Positions 10,881 through 22,808 of a stretch of DNA of 64,000 nucleotides are shown one piece after another. The stretch lies in assembly GCA_963682025.1 (NCBI GenBank), contig OY821518.1:228182236-228246235 (forward strand), in the 5' to 3' direction. The stretch comes from Cordilura impudica (lineage: Eukaryota > Arthropoda > Insecta > Diptera > Scathophagidae). Every line of letters starts with the position of its first letter. Positions within the stretch are counted from its first letter, which is position 1. A program made the position numbers and the translations under genes. Under the pieces are notes generated by a model. That model was not told the DNA's origin. It saw only the letters and a program-made list of their open reading frames with translations, and made no database searches.

Positions 10881-11749
10881 CGAGGGCGGCTAAATAAGTC
10901 CGTGACTTTTAGAATGAAACACAGTTTTTTTTTCAAAAAAAAAAATATATTTTTCAACATAATCTCCTTTTAGCTCAACCCACTTAGTCCAACGTTTCTC
11001 CAATTTTTGTATCCCTTCCATGCCATAAAATAGGCATTTCTGATCAATAATTTCATCCTTGGAGCTAAATCTCTTTCCACCGAAATAGGAAAGTCACTTG
11101 GGGCTAAATCCGGAGAATATGGCGGATGTGGTACCAATTCGTAGCCCAATTCATGGAATTTTGAAGTTGTCACACGATTACGTTTATGGTCAATTGAAAG
11201 CATACGCGGCACCCATCTTGCAGGCAGCTTTCTTAAACCCAACTGATCATTTAAAATCGAAATCACACTGCCATATGAAATGCCTATGGCATCAACAACC
11301 TCACGCACTTTTACTCTTCGACCGGCCAACACCATATCGTGGATTTTTTCGACATTTTCGGGTGTATTGACCGCAATTGGCCATCCAGAACGTTCAGCGT
11401 CATTTGTATGTGTGCGACCACAACGAAAGTCAGTAAACTACTTTTTTACCATTGAAATCGATGGTGCAGAGTCCCCATAGTATTTATCAAGCTCTTCCTT
11501 GGTTTGATTGACGCCTTTTTTTTTTCGCAAAAAATAATGTTTAAAGAGCATTCGAGTGCATCTTCCCAAAAAAAAAAAAAAAAACGAGGTTGTATGCTTT
11601 GAACAGCTGTCAAACGCAAAGTAAATGACAGAACTTGGTCAAAATTTTACAATAGTCTATTAACAGGTGGTACTTGATGGCAGCGGTGTTGCATTTCATA
11701 TAACTACGAGGGCGGTTCGAAAAGTCAGGGACTCATTGATCCGCCCTCG
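10881..11749 (-). mobile_element. Mariner element, internally deleted
   Basis: TIRs of about 30 bp start CGAGGGCGG at both ends and continue with AGTCCNTGACTTTT, flanked by TA at 10879-10880 and 11750-11751. At 869 bp it is shorter than a full mariner (about 1.3 kb), which fits the deletion seen in its transposase. It lies in the left arm of the Tc1 element. Confidence 0.9.
10970..11440 (-). pseudogene. Mariner transposase, central deletion
   Basis: The reading starts with an HTH-like part (GRRVKVREVVDAIGISYGSV, ILNDQLGLRKLPARWVPRML) as in mariner DNA-binding regions. It then jumps to HELGYELVPHPPYSPDLAPS, the family's conserved block before the third catalytic Asp. The region with the first two Asp residues is missing, and the third shows PSDFPI. 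The C-terminus ends in GYKNWRNVGLSGLS. It cannot be active; it may still be mobilisable in trans through its TIRs. Confidence 0.85.
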
Positions 11750-11999
11750 TATAAAACATGCATCAGATTTTGCGCGTCAAAAAAAGTAAACAGTGGTAAC
11801 ACTTACTAATGCTTTGCTATATTTCGGGGAGGAATCTAAATTTTTTTTGACAAATTTGTACGGAGCACGTATTTTACTTCACTAAAATTTATTTTATGTT
11901 GATTTGTACTAATTAATAGTAACTAAAAAGATGTAAAAGAAAATAATCTCACTATGAGAAAGCAAACTTAGTGGAAAATTATATAAAATTTTAAAAGAA

Positions 12000-12922
12000 A
12001 AAAGTACATCCTTGCATGAAGTTGGCGAAATTGTGAGTAGGAACTACAGCACAACTAAAAAAAATAGTTGATGAATACGCCAAACACTATCAGGTTACCT
12101 AGATCTGGACGCCCAAAGCCGCTTGGTGGTACTGCAGTTAGAGCTGTAGTAGGAGAAGTAAAGACATAACCACCCACGAGTGCAGTTATATTATCAGAAA
12201 ACATAACGCAAACATCAGGCAAACCAGTAAGTTCGAGTACAGTAAGAAGATCGCTTAACAAAAGTGGCCTACATGAAAGGATACCATGCAAGAAACCATA
12301 CATATCCAAGGCGAATCAGATATAAAAGGTATACAAATGAGGCTCTACCTTTTTGGGAAAACATATTATACACAAATGAGAGCAAATCCGAATTTTTCAG
12401 AGTGAAAAGGCCCCCAAAAATATGGCCTGCTAAGAAGGAAGCATTCAGATAAATGTGTTTTACCAACACTGTTTAATACGGTGGGGGCTCAGTTATGGTT
12501 TGGGCCTGTATGGCGGCAACAGGTGTTGTAATCATGTTTTCAAAGACTCCACTATAAATAAAATGATTGACTTAGCATTTTGAAGGACAATGTTGCCCCT
12601 AGCGTCGACAAATTAGGCTTGGCTGGAAACTAGAAAGTCCAACAGGACAACGACCCAAAGCTCAAGCCTAAAATTTTGAAAGAAAGGCTACTGTACCGAG
12701 CTCCTAAGACACTTGATCATCTGCCGCAGTCCCTGGACCTTAACCCGATCGACCCTATCCGGGAACACATTGACAGAAAAATCAGGCAAAGGACCATTTC
12801 AAGCAAGGCAAACTTTAAGAAGGCTCTAAAGGAAAAATAGAGCAAAATTTCCCCCGATAAAAAAAAAAAAAACTTGTCGAGTCGATGCCTAAGAGACTAA
12901 AAGAAGTGCTTAAGGCCAAATG
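12000..12922 (+). pseudogene. Tc1-like transposase, degraded
   Basis: In order: an N-terminal HTH-like part (TSLHEVGEIVSRNYSTTKKI), VYNM/LYTNESKSEF with the D-E-S-K-type motif changed to N-E-S-K, GGGSVMVWACMAATGV, QQDNDPKLKP (second Asp region) and PQSLDLNPIDPIREHI (family pattern S-P-D-L-N-P-I-E-H-L-W). Frameshifts and stops separate the blocks (12264-12452 is the longest open part). The order and spacing are those of a 340-aa Tc1 transposase; the gene is dead. Confidence 0.8.
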
Positions 12923-13253
12923 AAAATAAACCAAATATTAAAAAATTTAAAAAGTTTCCTTTTTCTATTGAAGTCCTGTTGCCTTTTGTTTGCTGTTTAC
13001 TTTTTTTTTGACGCGTAAAATCTGGTCATTTTCTAAAGAAAGTGCATTTACTTCTGTTTTCTATTGCTTTTGTTTAATGTTTTCATTGAGTTCAGTTATT
13101 GAGTTGAGTTATTAAATAATTCTTGAATTCCTTTTTATGTAAGTAACTAAGGTGTTTACTTTATTTTGACACTCACAGTAGATCTCGGTCAAATTGGGTT
13201 TATGTATGTTTGTTATAGTCAGTCTAGACCGACTATAATTTTCTTACTTGTTA

Positions 13254-14260
13254 TTATTATATTAGTTTAAAATAAAACAAATAATTTTTTTTCTTAATAA
13301 TATAGATTCCGGTACTGAATTTTATAGTACCGAAATACCGGTTTTAATGTTTTGCTCAGTTATTGAACTCCCACGTATTAGAATTTAGAGGCTACGAATT
13401 ACCAACTGTATTAAAATGGTGACCTTACCCAACATTGTTTTTATTGTTGGGTATCAAATACTGGGCACTGTTTTTAATTGTTTACTCAGTAATCTAAAAT
13501 TTAAAATTTTTATTTTATCGCTGTAAAAGATTTTTATAAAACATTTGGAAAGGTTAACACTATTTTTACTTCCTTATATTTGGACACTTTGTTTTTGTTC
13601 TTTTCACTACGCTAAACAACATTAGATGTATTAACCACCCGCGATCATTTTATTGCAATGTGTATGTAAATATTTATATAGATTTTTATATGTATGTAAG
13701 TATATCCTCGTCTGTGTTACACACTTATTAAATTGAATACTAATTAAAAGCTGACAAAAATAATGCTTAAGCACAAGAGAAGATTGTCGGCATAAAATTA
13801 CTAAAGAGGGGGTTTAATAATTATTTCCGTCTCCCGCACAGGAGATGAGGGGTGGGCGTGAAGTCTATTAAGTCAACATACCCAACATAACAGTTGTCTA
13901 CACGTCGATATTATGGTTTTTATTGATGTTGTTGTGATGTTGTTTTGTTTATGTTGTTAATAAGACCCAATTTGACGTTGAATGAGAGTCGTCTTTTATT
14001 CTGGGATATACTCGTACTTGTATGTACGAGTATGTTTTTAGTTCATGTTAAGAATGTCAGAAATCACAGTGGGACTTCAGTTTGAAAATAGTGTTTTCTA
14101 AATTAATTTTTTGTCTTTCAGATAATTAATAATTAAAATCTAAATTAATTTATAGAATGCGGAGAGAATTAAAGCTGGAATATAACTCTTAATATATACC
14201 TAACATACAACATGCGATAATAATAAAAATAAGTGTCATATCATAAAAATACAGAAATAG
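13254..14260. other. Unassigned AT-rich sequence
   Basis: No coding region or element end recognised. A short GC-richer patch (about 13826-13862) and TATGTAAATATTTATATAG-type simple sequence near 13665 are the only local features. Confidence 0.4.
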
Positions 14261-14517
14261 CAAGCAAGTTAGTCTGCCTGGAGCGACTATGTTATACCCT
14301 GTGCCATAAGTTTTGAGGAATGGATTTAGGTTCACCATACTGAGTTCATTACAAAATATAGAAAATATGCGTTAACCAAATTTGATTGGCATTGGAAAAG
14401 TTAATTTCGGTTCCTTTTTATATGGCGAATAGGAACAAAAATAGGCGGATCATGATTATATTAAGTAAGATCACTTGTATTTCCCATTATTACAAACAAA
14501 CCAAAATTGACTTTAAT
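14261..14517 (-). mobile_element. Helentron-like end preceding the third array
   Basis: AAGCAAGTTAGTCTGCCTGG...CGACTATGTTATACCCTGTG is a diverged inverted copy of the CGACTATA...CTTACTTGTT end seen at 36481 and 50990. The text that follows (CAAATTTGATTGGCATTGG) also matches that family. Confidence 0.55.
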
Positions 14518-15845
14518 CTATTTAATTTTTTATTTTTAATTTTTAATTGTTAATTTTTAATTTTTAATTTTTAATTATTAATTATTAATTTTTAATTTTT
14601 AATTTTTAATTTTTAATTTTTAATTTTTAGTTTTTAATTTTAAATTTTAAATTTTAAATTTTTAATTTTTAATTTTTAATTTTTAATTTTTAGTTTCTAA
14701 TTTTTAATTTTTAATTCTTAATTTTTAATTTTTAATTTTTAATCTTTAATTTTTAATTTTTAATTTTTAATTTTTAATTTTTAATTTTTAATTTTTAATT
14801 TTTAATTTTTAATTTTTAATTTTTAATTTCTAATTTTTAATTTCTAATTTTTAATTTTTAATTTTTAATTTTTAAGTTTTAAGTTTTAATTTTTAATTTT
14901 TAATTTTTAATTTTTAATTTTTAATTTTTAATTTTTAATTTTTAATTTTTAATTTTTAGTTTTTAATTTTAAATTTTAAATTTTGAATTTTGAATTTTGA
15001 ATTTTGAATTTTGAATTTTGAATTTTTAATTTATAATTTTTAATTTTTAATTTTAAATTTTAAATTTTAAATTTTAAATTTTAAATTTTAAATTTTAAAT
15101 TTTAAATTTTAAATTTTAAATTTTAAATTTTAAATTTTAAATTTTAAATTTTAAATTTTAAATTTTAAATTTTAAATTTTAAATTTTTAATTTTTAATTT
15201 TTATTTTTAATTTTTAATTTTTAATTTTTAATTTTTAATTTTTAATTTTTAATTTTTAATTTTTAATTTTTAATTTTTAATTTTTATTTTTAATTTTTAA
15301 TTTTTAATTTTTAATTTTTAATTTTTAATTTTTAATTTTTAATTTTTAATTTTTAATTTTTAATTTTTAATTTTTAATTTTTAATTTTTAATTTTTAATT
15401 TTTAATTTTTAATTTTTAATTTTTAATTTTTAATTTTTAATTTTTAATTTCTAATTTTTAATTTTTAATTTTTAATTTTTAATTTTTAATTTTTATTTTT
15501 TAATTTTTAATTTTAAATTTTTAATTTTTAATTTTTAATTTTTAATTTTTATTTTTAATTTTTAATTTTTAATTTTTAATTTTTAATTTTTAATTTTTAA
15601 TTTTTAATTTTTAATTTTTAGTTTTTAATTTTTAACTTTTAATTTTTAATTTTTGGTTTTTAATTTTTAATTTTTAATTTTTAAATTTAAATTTTTAAAT
15701 TTAAATTTTTAATTTTTTATTTTTAATTTTTAATTTTAATTTTTAGTTTTTAGTTTTTAATTTTTAATTTCTAAGTTTTAAGTTTTAATTTTTAATTTTT
15801 GATGTTTAATTTTTAATTTTTATTTTTTAATTTTTATTTTTAACG
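14518..15845. repeat. Heptanucleotide array (TTTTTAA)n with homogenised variant blocks
   Basis: About 1.3 kb of 7-bp units, mostly TTTTTAA. It contains internal blocks in which one variant is repeated in a run: TTTTGAA near 14985-15025 and TTTTAAA near 15045-15185. Such runs of one variant indicate local unit duplication. No coding potential. Confidence 0.95.
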
Positions 15846-15949
15846 CTTCCTTCAAGTTTCAGAGCCTTTTGTCAATAATCGAAGCTTGGAAAACAAATTC
15901 ATGGATATTCATATATATTCATATAAAAAATTAAAAATTAATCCGATTA

Positions 15950-16560
15950 AAATTGCCCTCTGAAAAGGTCAGCCACTTTCTGTACAAATCTGTAAAAATT
16001 TACACTTATGTATTTCAACTTTGATTATAAAAAAAAAATTCCATCACGACTCGCGAAAATTTTTTACTGTTTGCAGTTGCAAGTACATCGACATAATTGT
16101 GCTGCTGGCGAACTACTACTCGAAAATGCTCGACCACTTTCCATACAAATGTATGAAAACATTCACTCCATGGAAGTTGGACATAATTTTATAAAAAAAT
16201 TTCTAAAAAAATACATGGAAAACATTAATAGAAATTACAGTCACTCATATCAACAGATTTTTTTTCCAAATATATTGAAATACTCGGATGAAAGGTATGG
16301 GGTGGGCGAACTACTAGTCGAAAAAGATCAGTAATTAAAAATTGTAAAATAAAATTTTTATATTTTTTTCGACAACTGGAACTGACTATATTGATAGATA
16401 AATCACTTTAAATTTTAAGGCATTCCGACCAAAATCTGCTGTTGGCAAATTACTATATGAAAAATATTATTCATTTTGCACACAAATATATAAAAAAATT
16501 TACTCCATGCAAATTTGGCATCGCTTTAAAAAAAATATTTAAGGAACACATGGTACAAAT
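15950..16560. repeat. Degenerate tandem repeat, unit about 180-300 bp
   Basis: The motif GGCGAACTACTACTCGAAAA, then a TTTCCATACAAATGTATGAA-type block and a CACTCCATG(G/C)AA block, recurs diverged at about 16110, 16305 and 16445. The 108-aa ORF at 16008 runs through it and is not supported as a gene. Confidence 0.5.
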
Positions 16561-16608
16561 TTATACATTTTAAAATTGTAAATAATTTTAGAAAATAAGT
16601 CCAGAATA

Positions 16609-17066
16609 TCTTATATATTAAAAGAATTTATGAATAAACTTTGCATTCAAGATTTTTTTCAATATTTTTCTTCTCTCAAACCTCTATAACTAGAGTTCTA
16701 ATTAACGTAGGCTGTTGACATAGGTCTAAGAACACTCAGTGGATCAAGCTCCTTCTTTCGAGCTATTAACTGCTTAAATTCGTTGGGTTTGAGGAAAGTT
16801 ATGCGTGGAGAATCAACTTTACTTTTACTGTATGTTAACTTATCTTGGCATATTTTGGCATTACTGTACGTTAACTTCTCTTGGCAAATTCGTTGGGTTT
16901 GAGGAAAGTTATGCGTGGACAATCAACTTTACTTTTACTGTACGTTAACTTCTCTTGGCATATTTTGGCATTACTGTACGTTAACTTCTCTTGGCAAATT
17001 TTGGTATTATATTATAAAAAATAATATAATATAATATAATGCTGCGGAGCAGCAGGGGTCCTCTAG
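16609..17066 (+). mobile_element. Mini-Helitron with an internal 110-bp tandem duplication
   Basis: The 5' end TCTTATATATTAAAAG follows an A. The 3' end is the hairpin GCTGCGGAGCAGC (17041-17053), nine bases, CTAG (17063-17066), then T. Internally a unit of about 110 bp (AAATTCGTTGGGTTTGAGGA...) is present twice in tandem, at about 16776-16885 and 16886-16995, nearly identical. It contains repeats of TTACTGTACGTTAACTTCTC. Too short to code. Confidence 0.7.
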
Positions 17067-17867
17067 TTATTTTTTAAAATTATTGAAATATTATCAACAA
17101 CTTTTATCAAAATCCTTCCACAAATACATATGTATATATATATATTATTTCGATATTATGTTTTAAAAAATGTAAATCTCCTTAAATTTGACGTTTGTTT
17201 CAATTTAACCTTAATTTACAAGATTGAGAAACTATATCAAGTAGTATAATATTTTGACAAAAGATATTTGAAATGTGAAAACACCAAAAAAGATGTGCCC
17301 TAAAAGTTGAAAAAGTATGAAAAATCTAATTTTTCTTCAAATCCGCTGAAATAAAAACGCTGCCCTCGTCAAATTAATAACACATGTATTTTGTTAATAA
17401 GAACTTAAAGTCGAATCGTTGATTTCGGTAAATTTCTTGAACAAAATTTCTGAAAAAGTAAATTTGGAGATTTTGAAATAGTGATAGAAAATACGTACCG
17501 TTTTGACATTAATTTAGAACGGCATAACAAGAGACGAGCTGCAAAATACTTTACGTAAAATTATTTTGGGATCAGGAGAATGCAAAATGTTCTTGCTGTA
17601 AATTATTTCAATGTCTTTAAAAATGTGAGCTCAATTTTCTTAATCAAGTGGTCTGCGGCGCATTTACTGCCTGGGGAACTTGTTATAACTTGGCTGTTTT
17701 TCAACCGATAATAGATTTTGTTTTATTAGAAAGATAATTTACTCTAGATTATGGTTTATTATTTAATTTAATTGAAATGCAATTTAATATCAAAATTTTT
17801 GTGAAAAATTATTTTTTTTTTATATTTTTTACATATATGATGAATTTCATGTAAAAATCGAGATGCA
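17067..17867. other. Unassigned AT-rich sequence
   Basis: No ORF, terminus or repeat recognised. Confidence 0.4.
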
Positions 17868-20800
17868 TTGAACCCGACCCCCTCAGATATCGATGAAATT
17901 TTGTTCATAGCTAAATTTGATCAATACAAACAAACCCTCATTTTTAGAAATGACTGTTTTGCGATTTTTTGGGCGTGGCACAGTGGGAAAGTTTTCGAAA
18001 AAACGCGAAAATGGTCGAAAAGTGCTCCATTTAAAATGCAATAACTCAGAATCGGCTGAACCGATTTCCATGATCTTGGTATCATTAAAAATATATTTTA
18101 ACAGGCTTTATGGCGCGTTTGAAAAAAAATACACTGTAAAAAATTTTTTAACAAAAAGAAAATTTTAAATAACGAAAAAACCAAAAAGATCAAGGGTTTT
18201 TGTACAGTGTATTATTTTTTAGAAAGGTTTATCCTTCACCTATACCATATCCAAAAAGTAAAATGGGTTCTTTTTTTAGTTTTTTTTATATAATTTTTTA
18301 AGTAGTGTCACTTCTAGTAATACGTACCGAAAGTTTTTGAAATAATTCAAATACAATAATCATAATCTCAAATTTTTGATTTAAGGATTTGTATATATTA
18401 TATTTTTTTTTCTCTGTATTATACTTAACAGTCTGTAAGGTTTTACCATAGACTTAATAAATAAAAAAAAAAAAAAAACAGCGAAAATATAATGTCACAC
18501 TCTTACATTTTTACAAAATAGTTCAACAATTCTAACATTTTTTAAATGTTTACAAATAAAAAACCATCAACAATTGTTTATATTATTTGCCAAGTTTTTA
18601 TTAATTTGTGTTTTATTTTATTTACATTTTTTTTAAGTTAATTATTTGTAAGAAATTTTGCGCTGCTCAAATTTGTTACTGTCAGAATATCTGCGCACAT
18701 GTACAAAAGTTTCATTTATTGGAATGAATGAATGAAAGCCTTGAGTTCCTGTTATAGTTTGAGCTTCTTTATATCTTGAAAATAGATTTTCTTTAACGTT
18801 TTTGTATTCGTCAGCATCTGTGTAAGCAACTTGTACGGTGGTCTTATATGTTTCTGATGCCCAGTGATATAGTTGCCTCATTGTCTGGATTTCATTTTTA
18901 TTTGCAATACTATAATTTCGAGCACCTCTCTTCAATGTTCCTCCGATTCCATCACATGCAGATTTTCCATGACTGGTAGCATAAAAGTGCCATTCAGCGT
19001 CAATACCAAAATCAGATTTGTGATGGCATAAATTAATGAAGTTATATTTATTTTTATATTGTGCTCCTGCACCATCTGATACGTAAATGATTTTATTAAT
19101 ATTGTTGGTTATATTGGCCTTCACGAACTGTATCATTTTTGAAATATATAGATGAACTGCTATACTATCATTGGTATTGCAATCAGATATTATGGCGAAG
19201 CTTTTATGAAATAATTTATCGTTATCTGAAAATAAACAAACAAAGGAAAAAAACAAATAAATAAAAAATATTAAATATTTTAATGAGTGTGGATGGATGT
19301 GTTTACTAATACCAAAATATTAAAATAATTACCTTTGTAATAAATAACGAACGGATGTATTGTAGCCTGATCATTATTCCAATGGTATCCTTGCACGGCA
19401 TCTTGTACAAGAAATGCATAATTTTCAGCAAAGTCCATTTGAATTAACATTTCTCCTGATAACAGCGCCGCTCTTTTATTGCTGATAAATTTAGATTGTC
19501 GCTTTGCTATGAAATGATGCGGAATCAGAACTTTGATGTGTTCAGTAAAATCGCTGACAAATGATTCTCGGTTGGTGGTTAACGTTTCCAGAACACATCT
19601 AATCGTTGTATTCCACTTTTTGTATATTATTTCTTCAGTTTGGTTATTTTCAAAATGTTTTAGCATATGCGTTTTTAGATTATTTAAATTTTTGAAGCAG
19701 TGACCACACATTGAAACGCAACACTCGCTTTTTTGTATGTCACCATTACAAACAACGAATTTGAGAACATCTTTGTAGTCGGTAAATGTGCATTCTCCTT
19801 CAAAACAAAATGATTTTAAGCGACTTTTTTCAAACATCAATTTCATATTCTGATGCCATATGCATACACAGATATTTTGCTGGTTTTTTTTTAAATCGTA
19901 GTAAGATTCGCGTAGTGAAGATAACATCAGTCTTTTTTGAACTTTTTCACGTAAGTTTCCTTGTTTAATAGTAATTGAATCTTGCAATCCTGGCATCATT
20001 CGGCTAATTTCATCATCTTCATAAAATAATTTGACTGTGCTTAGAGTTTCGGTTGGTAAGCTACGTCTGCTCATTTTTAAAAGATTGATATCTGCAAACT
20101 TCGTTTTATTCCTTTGGATTTCTTTACTTTTTTTGATACAATCGTGAGATATATTATCCCCAAAACGATCTTTAATTTCTGCGTGTCTCATATTGATTGG
20201 TAAGAGAGATAAAAGTTTTTGCTTTTCCAAAAGATTTGAGCTGTTCTCTATTTGATATTTGATGTTTTGCAAAATTTCTTCGTAAATGGCTTTGACGTTT
20301 TCAAGTTGCGCTGACAAATCAGATAATGGAGCAGCTCCAAGTGAATCTGCTATATTTTCCAAAATTTGCACTGATTTTCTATTACTGTATGCATCTCGTT
20401 TGATATATTTCCTTTTAAGAGGCGTCATTTGGTTTGGTAGATGAGGAATAATGTGGTCATTTATATTTTCAATGAGTTCGTTGCTTTCGATGTTTGCATT
20501 ACGGCTGGTACAAGTTGGAAGTTAATTCAATTCTTCGCTAATTTCATCGCTGGGCGTTATTGGTAAATAATTTGAGACTTCATTCTGCTCCACGTTGGAT
20601 TCATTACGACTGCGCGCTTTTCTCAGTGTATTCAGGCAAGTTTCGCAAATACGGCTACAATGAATGTTGGCGACAGCTGGAAAATACTCAATTATATTTG
20701 CAGCCTCGTTCTCACTTATTTTACGAAGCCTTCGCAACACTTATTAGATATTTTTATGCATCTGTACTTATTGTTTGAATTCATATTCACTCAAATTTTT

Positions 20801-21836
20801 AAAATATATGCGTAAAAATTGTAATGGGATATCTTGGCTTCTCGAAACTGTTTATAATTATGAATTTCGGTACGTTGCACTTTTAAAATATGGACTTGTA
20901 ATTTTCGCGTTCGTCGACACTTGTTGAATGAGTAAAATCGATCAATACACTCCTATTTATACTGTGTATTGTTCACTAGTTTACTGACAGGTACTTATAA
21001 ATGGGTGCATATTTTTTTACGGTGGCTATATACCTGTTTCACCATGTGTGAGTTTTAAATTTTCCGAATAATGACCACCCTTAAATGTGGGTTGAATTTC
21101 TGTAAAAAAGTCATACATGTAGCCAACTGAAAAACCCAAATAATTAAAAATTACTTTGCTTACGCAATCATAAAAATTAAATAACCCTTTGTTTATTCCG
21201 TTTTGTTAATTCTGAGAATCATAAAAAATATGATCGAGGGTTTTTCCGAAGAATGTTGTGCATATGTAGATCAAATTTTTGAAATTCATACCTTTACTCA
21301 ATTGCGAATAAAAGCGAATTGAGTTGGCAAATCATGTGTTGTACTGTGTTATTTTACCTGTAAATATAAAATATAAGGGCAATTACTAGAAGTGACACTA
21401 CTTAAAAAATTATATAAAAAAACTAAAAAAGAACCCATTTTACTTTTTGGATATGGTATAGGTGAAGGATAAACCTTTATAAAAAAATAATACACTGTAA
21501 AAAAACCCTTGATCTTTTTGTTTTTTTCGTTATTTAAAATTTTCTTTTTGTTATAAAATTTTTTACAGTGTATTTTTTTTTTCAAACGTGTCATAGAGCC
21601 TGTTAAAATATCTTTTTAATGATACCAAGATCATGGAAATCGGTTCAGCCGATTCTGAGTTATTGCATTTTAAATGGAGCACTTTTCGACCATTTTCGCG
21701 TTTTTTCGAAAACTTTCCCACTGTGCCACGCCCAAAAAATCGCAAAACAGTCATTTCTAAAAATGAGGGTTTGTTTGTATTGATCAAATTTAGCTATGAA
21801 CAAAATTTCATCGATATCTGAGGTGGTCGGGTTCAA
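17868..21836 (-). mobile_element. Cut-and-paste transposon with 454-bp terminal inverted repeats
   Basis: 17868-18321 is repeated inverted at 21382-21836 with high identity, from TTGAACCCGACC outside to AGTAGTGTCACTTCTAGTAA inside. The arms themselves contain a small palindrome, AATACACTGTAAAAA...TTTTTGTACAGTGTATT (about 18128-18214; inverted counterpart near 21490-21575). Between the arms lies one minus-strand transposase gene. I found no clear TSD, so the true ends may lie slightly outside. Superfamily not assigned. Confidence 0.8.
18642..20740 (-). pseudogene. DDE-type transposase, two exons, nearly intact (superfamily unassigned)
   Basis: Two open parts (20428-19333 and 19225-18642) join through a 107-bp intron at 19332-19226. 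The donor is AAAG|GTAATT and the acceptor TTTATTTTCAG|AT; both sides give phase 1. The N-terminal part has a Cys-rich stretch (HCSRICETCLNTL) in the same frame but cut off by a TAA at 20522-20524. It has no in-frame ATG, and the Cys-containing start (RCIKISNKCC) upstream is in another frame. The core reads IQMDFAENYAF, QGYHWNNDQATIHPF, SDCNTNDS, VSDGAGAQYKNK, HFYATSHGKSACDGIGGTLK. The Asp of MDFAE and the Asp of SDGAG, with a later E/D near AEWHF or ACDG, are plausible catalytic residues. A CxxC-x(n)-H-x-H finger (CVSMCGHCFKNLNNLKTHML) lies before the core. The same protein type recurs at 55815-59985. Confidence 0.7.
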
Positions 21837-22395
21837 AATTTCAGTTTTATCCAGAAAGCATTGTCCGATTTGGCTCAAATTTTGAGCACTAAAGTTTCAA
21901 ATCCAGTGTCACAATAATCCGACCCGCACGTATTGAAATTCCAAAAAAAATGGCTGTCACCCTAATGTACATAAAACAAAATTTATTTTCTTTTTGTTCG
22001 TCATTTAAAAGAAATTAATTTTTATCACATAGTAGGCTTTGCATTTCACAATATTTGAGATTTTTTTATTTAAAAAAATAGTAATTAAACAAATAACGAC
22101 CGTGAGGCATGTGAGCTAGTTTTACAAAACAACGAAATTCATATTTATAATTTCTCTCTTTTTTCGAAAAGAAAAAAATCCGCCAACATTATACGGAGTG
22201 CATCATTTACTTAGTGGTTATTTTTCTTATTCCTTATTTTGGTATAAAGAAATTTTATATTTTAAATTTTCTATATGTATTAAAGGGGTTGAAATTCGGA
22301 AATGAGGAAATATTTTGATTAAAATATTATTTTGACTTTCCTGATCAAGCAATCTGACATAATGATTAAAAAAAAAAAAAATTACAAATAACCAC
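21837..22395. other. Unassigned AT-rich sequence
   Basis: The first 130 bp (ATTTCAGTTTTATCC...CACCCTAATGTAC) may be outer sequence of the preceding transposon that is absent on its left side. No other signal seen. Confidence 0.4.
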
Positions 22396-22808
22396 TATAA
22401 GATCGACTTAAATCGCCATAATATCCAAATTATCATATAGATCTCGGTCAAATTTGATTTCTGTTAGTTTATTACATCCATTTATCGGTAGTCCAAAAAT
22501 AGGACACTTCTCTGTCATAGTCTCCTTATGAAGCTGATTCCCGATATTCACTTAAATCTATATAAAAAACAAAAATATACCACAAATTTGGTTGGCATAT
22601 ATTTTTGCAAAAAATAAGTGACCAAGCCAAATATGATCAGGATCCCTATATATATAGCATCCGATATGAACTTTTTCATATCCCAAGGCAGAAAAATTAA
22701 TTACAATGCCACTCAAATTTGGTTTATGCTTATTTTCTGTATATAATTAGTTGGACCTAAGAGATAGGGTCTCTAAACGCATGGTATGGACCGACTACTA
22801 CTTGTTTT
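22396..22808 (+). mobile_element. Helentron/DINE-1-like element, 5'-truncated
   Basis: Matches the 3' half of the copies at 50203 and 62129: ATCCAAATTATCATATAGAT, GCATCCGATATGAACTTTTT, AGAGATAGGGTCTCTAAACG. It ends in a shortened GGACCGACTACTACTTGTTT. The GTCCGTC block is missing. Confidence 0.8.

Larger units (their letters stand above)
10750..13178 (+). mobile_element. Tc1-like transposon with nested mariner
   Basis: Both ends are CTGTRAGYGTCAAAATAAAG followed by TAAACACC (28 bp, two mismatches), flanked by TA at 10748-10749 and 13179-13180. A second related direct repeat, GCGTCAAAAAAAGTAAACAG, sits inside each end (about 11776-11795 and 12997-13016), so each arm carries two transposase-site-like repeats, an IR/DR arrangement known from Minos and Sleeping Beauty. 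Removing the mariner (869 bp) and its duplicated TA leaves about 1558 bp, a normal Tc1 size. The left arm is split by the mariner. Confidence 0.9.
10575..13253 (+). mobile_element. Helentron/DINE-1-like element, interrupted by a Tc1 transposon
   Basis: Left part 10575-10749 has the TTGTAACTACCAAAAATATT block and the GTCCGTCTGTCCGTCC block. Right part 13181-13253 ends with CAGTCTAGACCGACTATAAT and TTCTTACTTGTT. Comparison with the uninterrupted copies at 50203 and 62129 shows the two parts are contiguous there (CCAAATTATCATATAGATC), so the 2.4 kb between them is an insertion at a TA. Confidence 0.85.

Noticed and set aside
14518..15845. CRISPR-like or telomeric repeat
   Set aside because: Uninterrupted 7-bp satellite without spacers; the unit differs from insect telomere repeats and the organism is a eukaryote.
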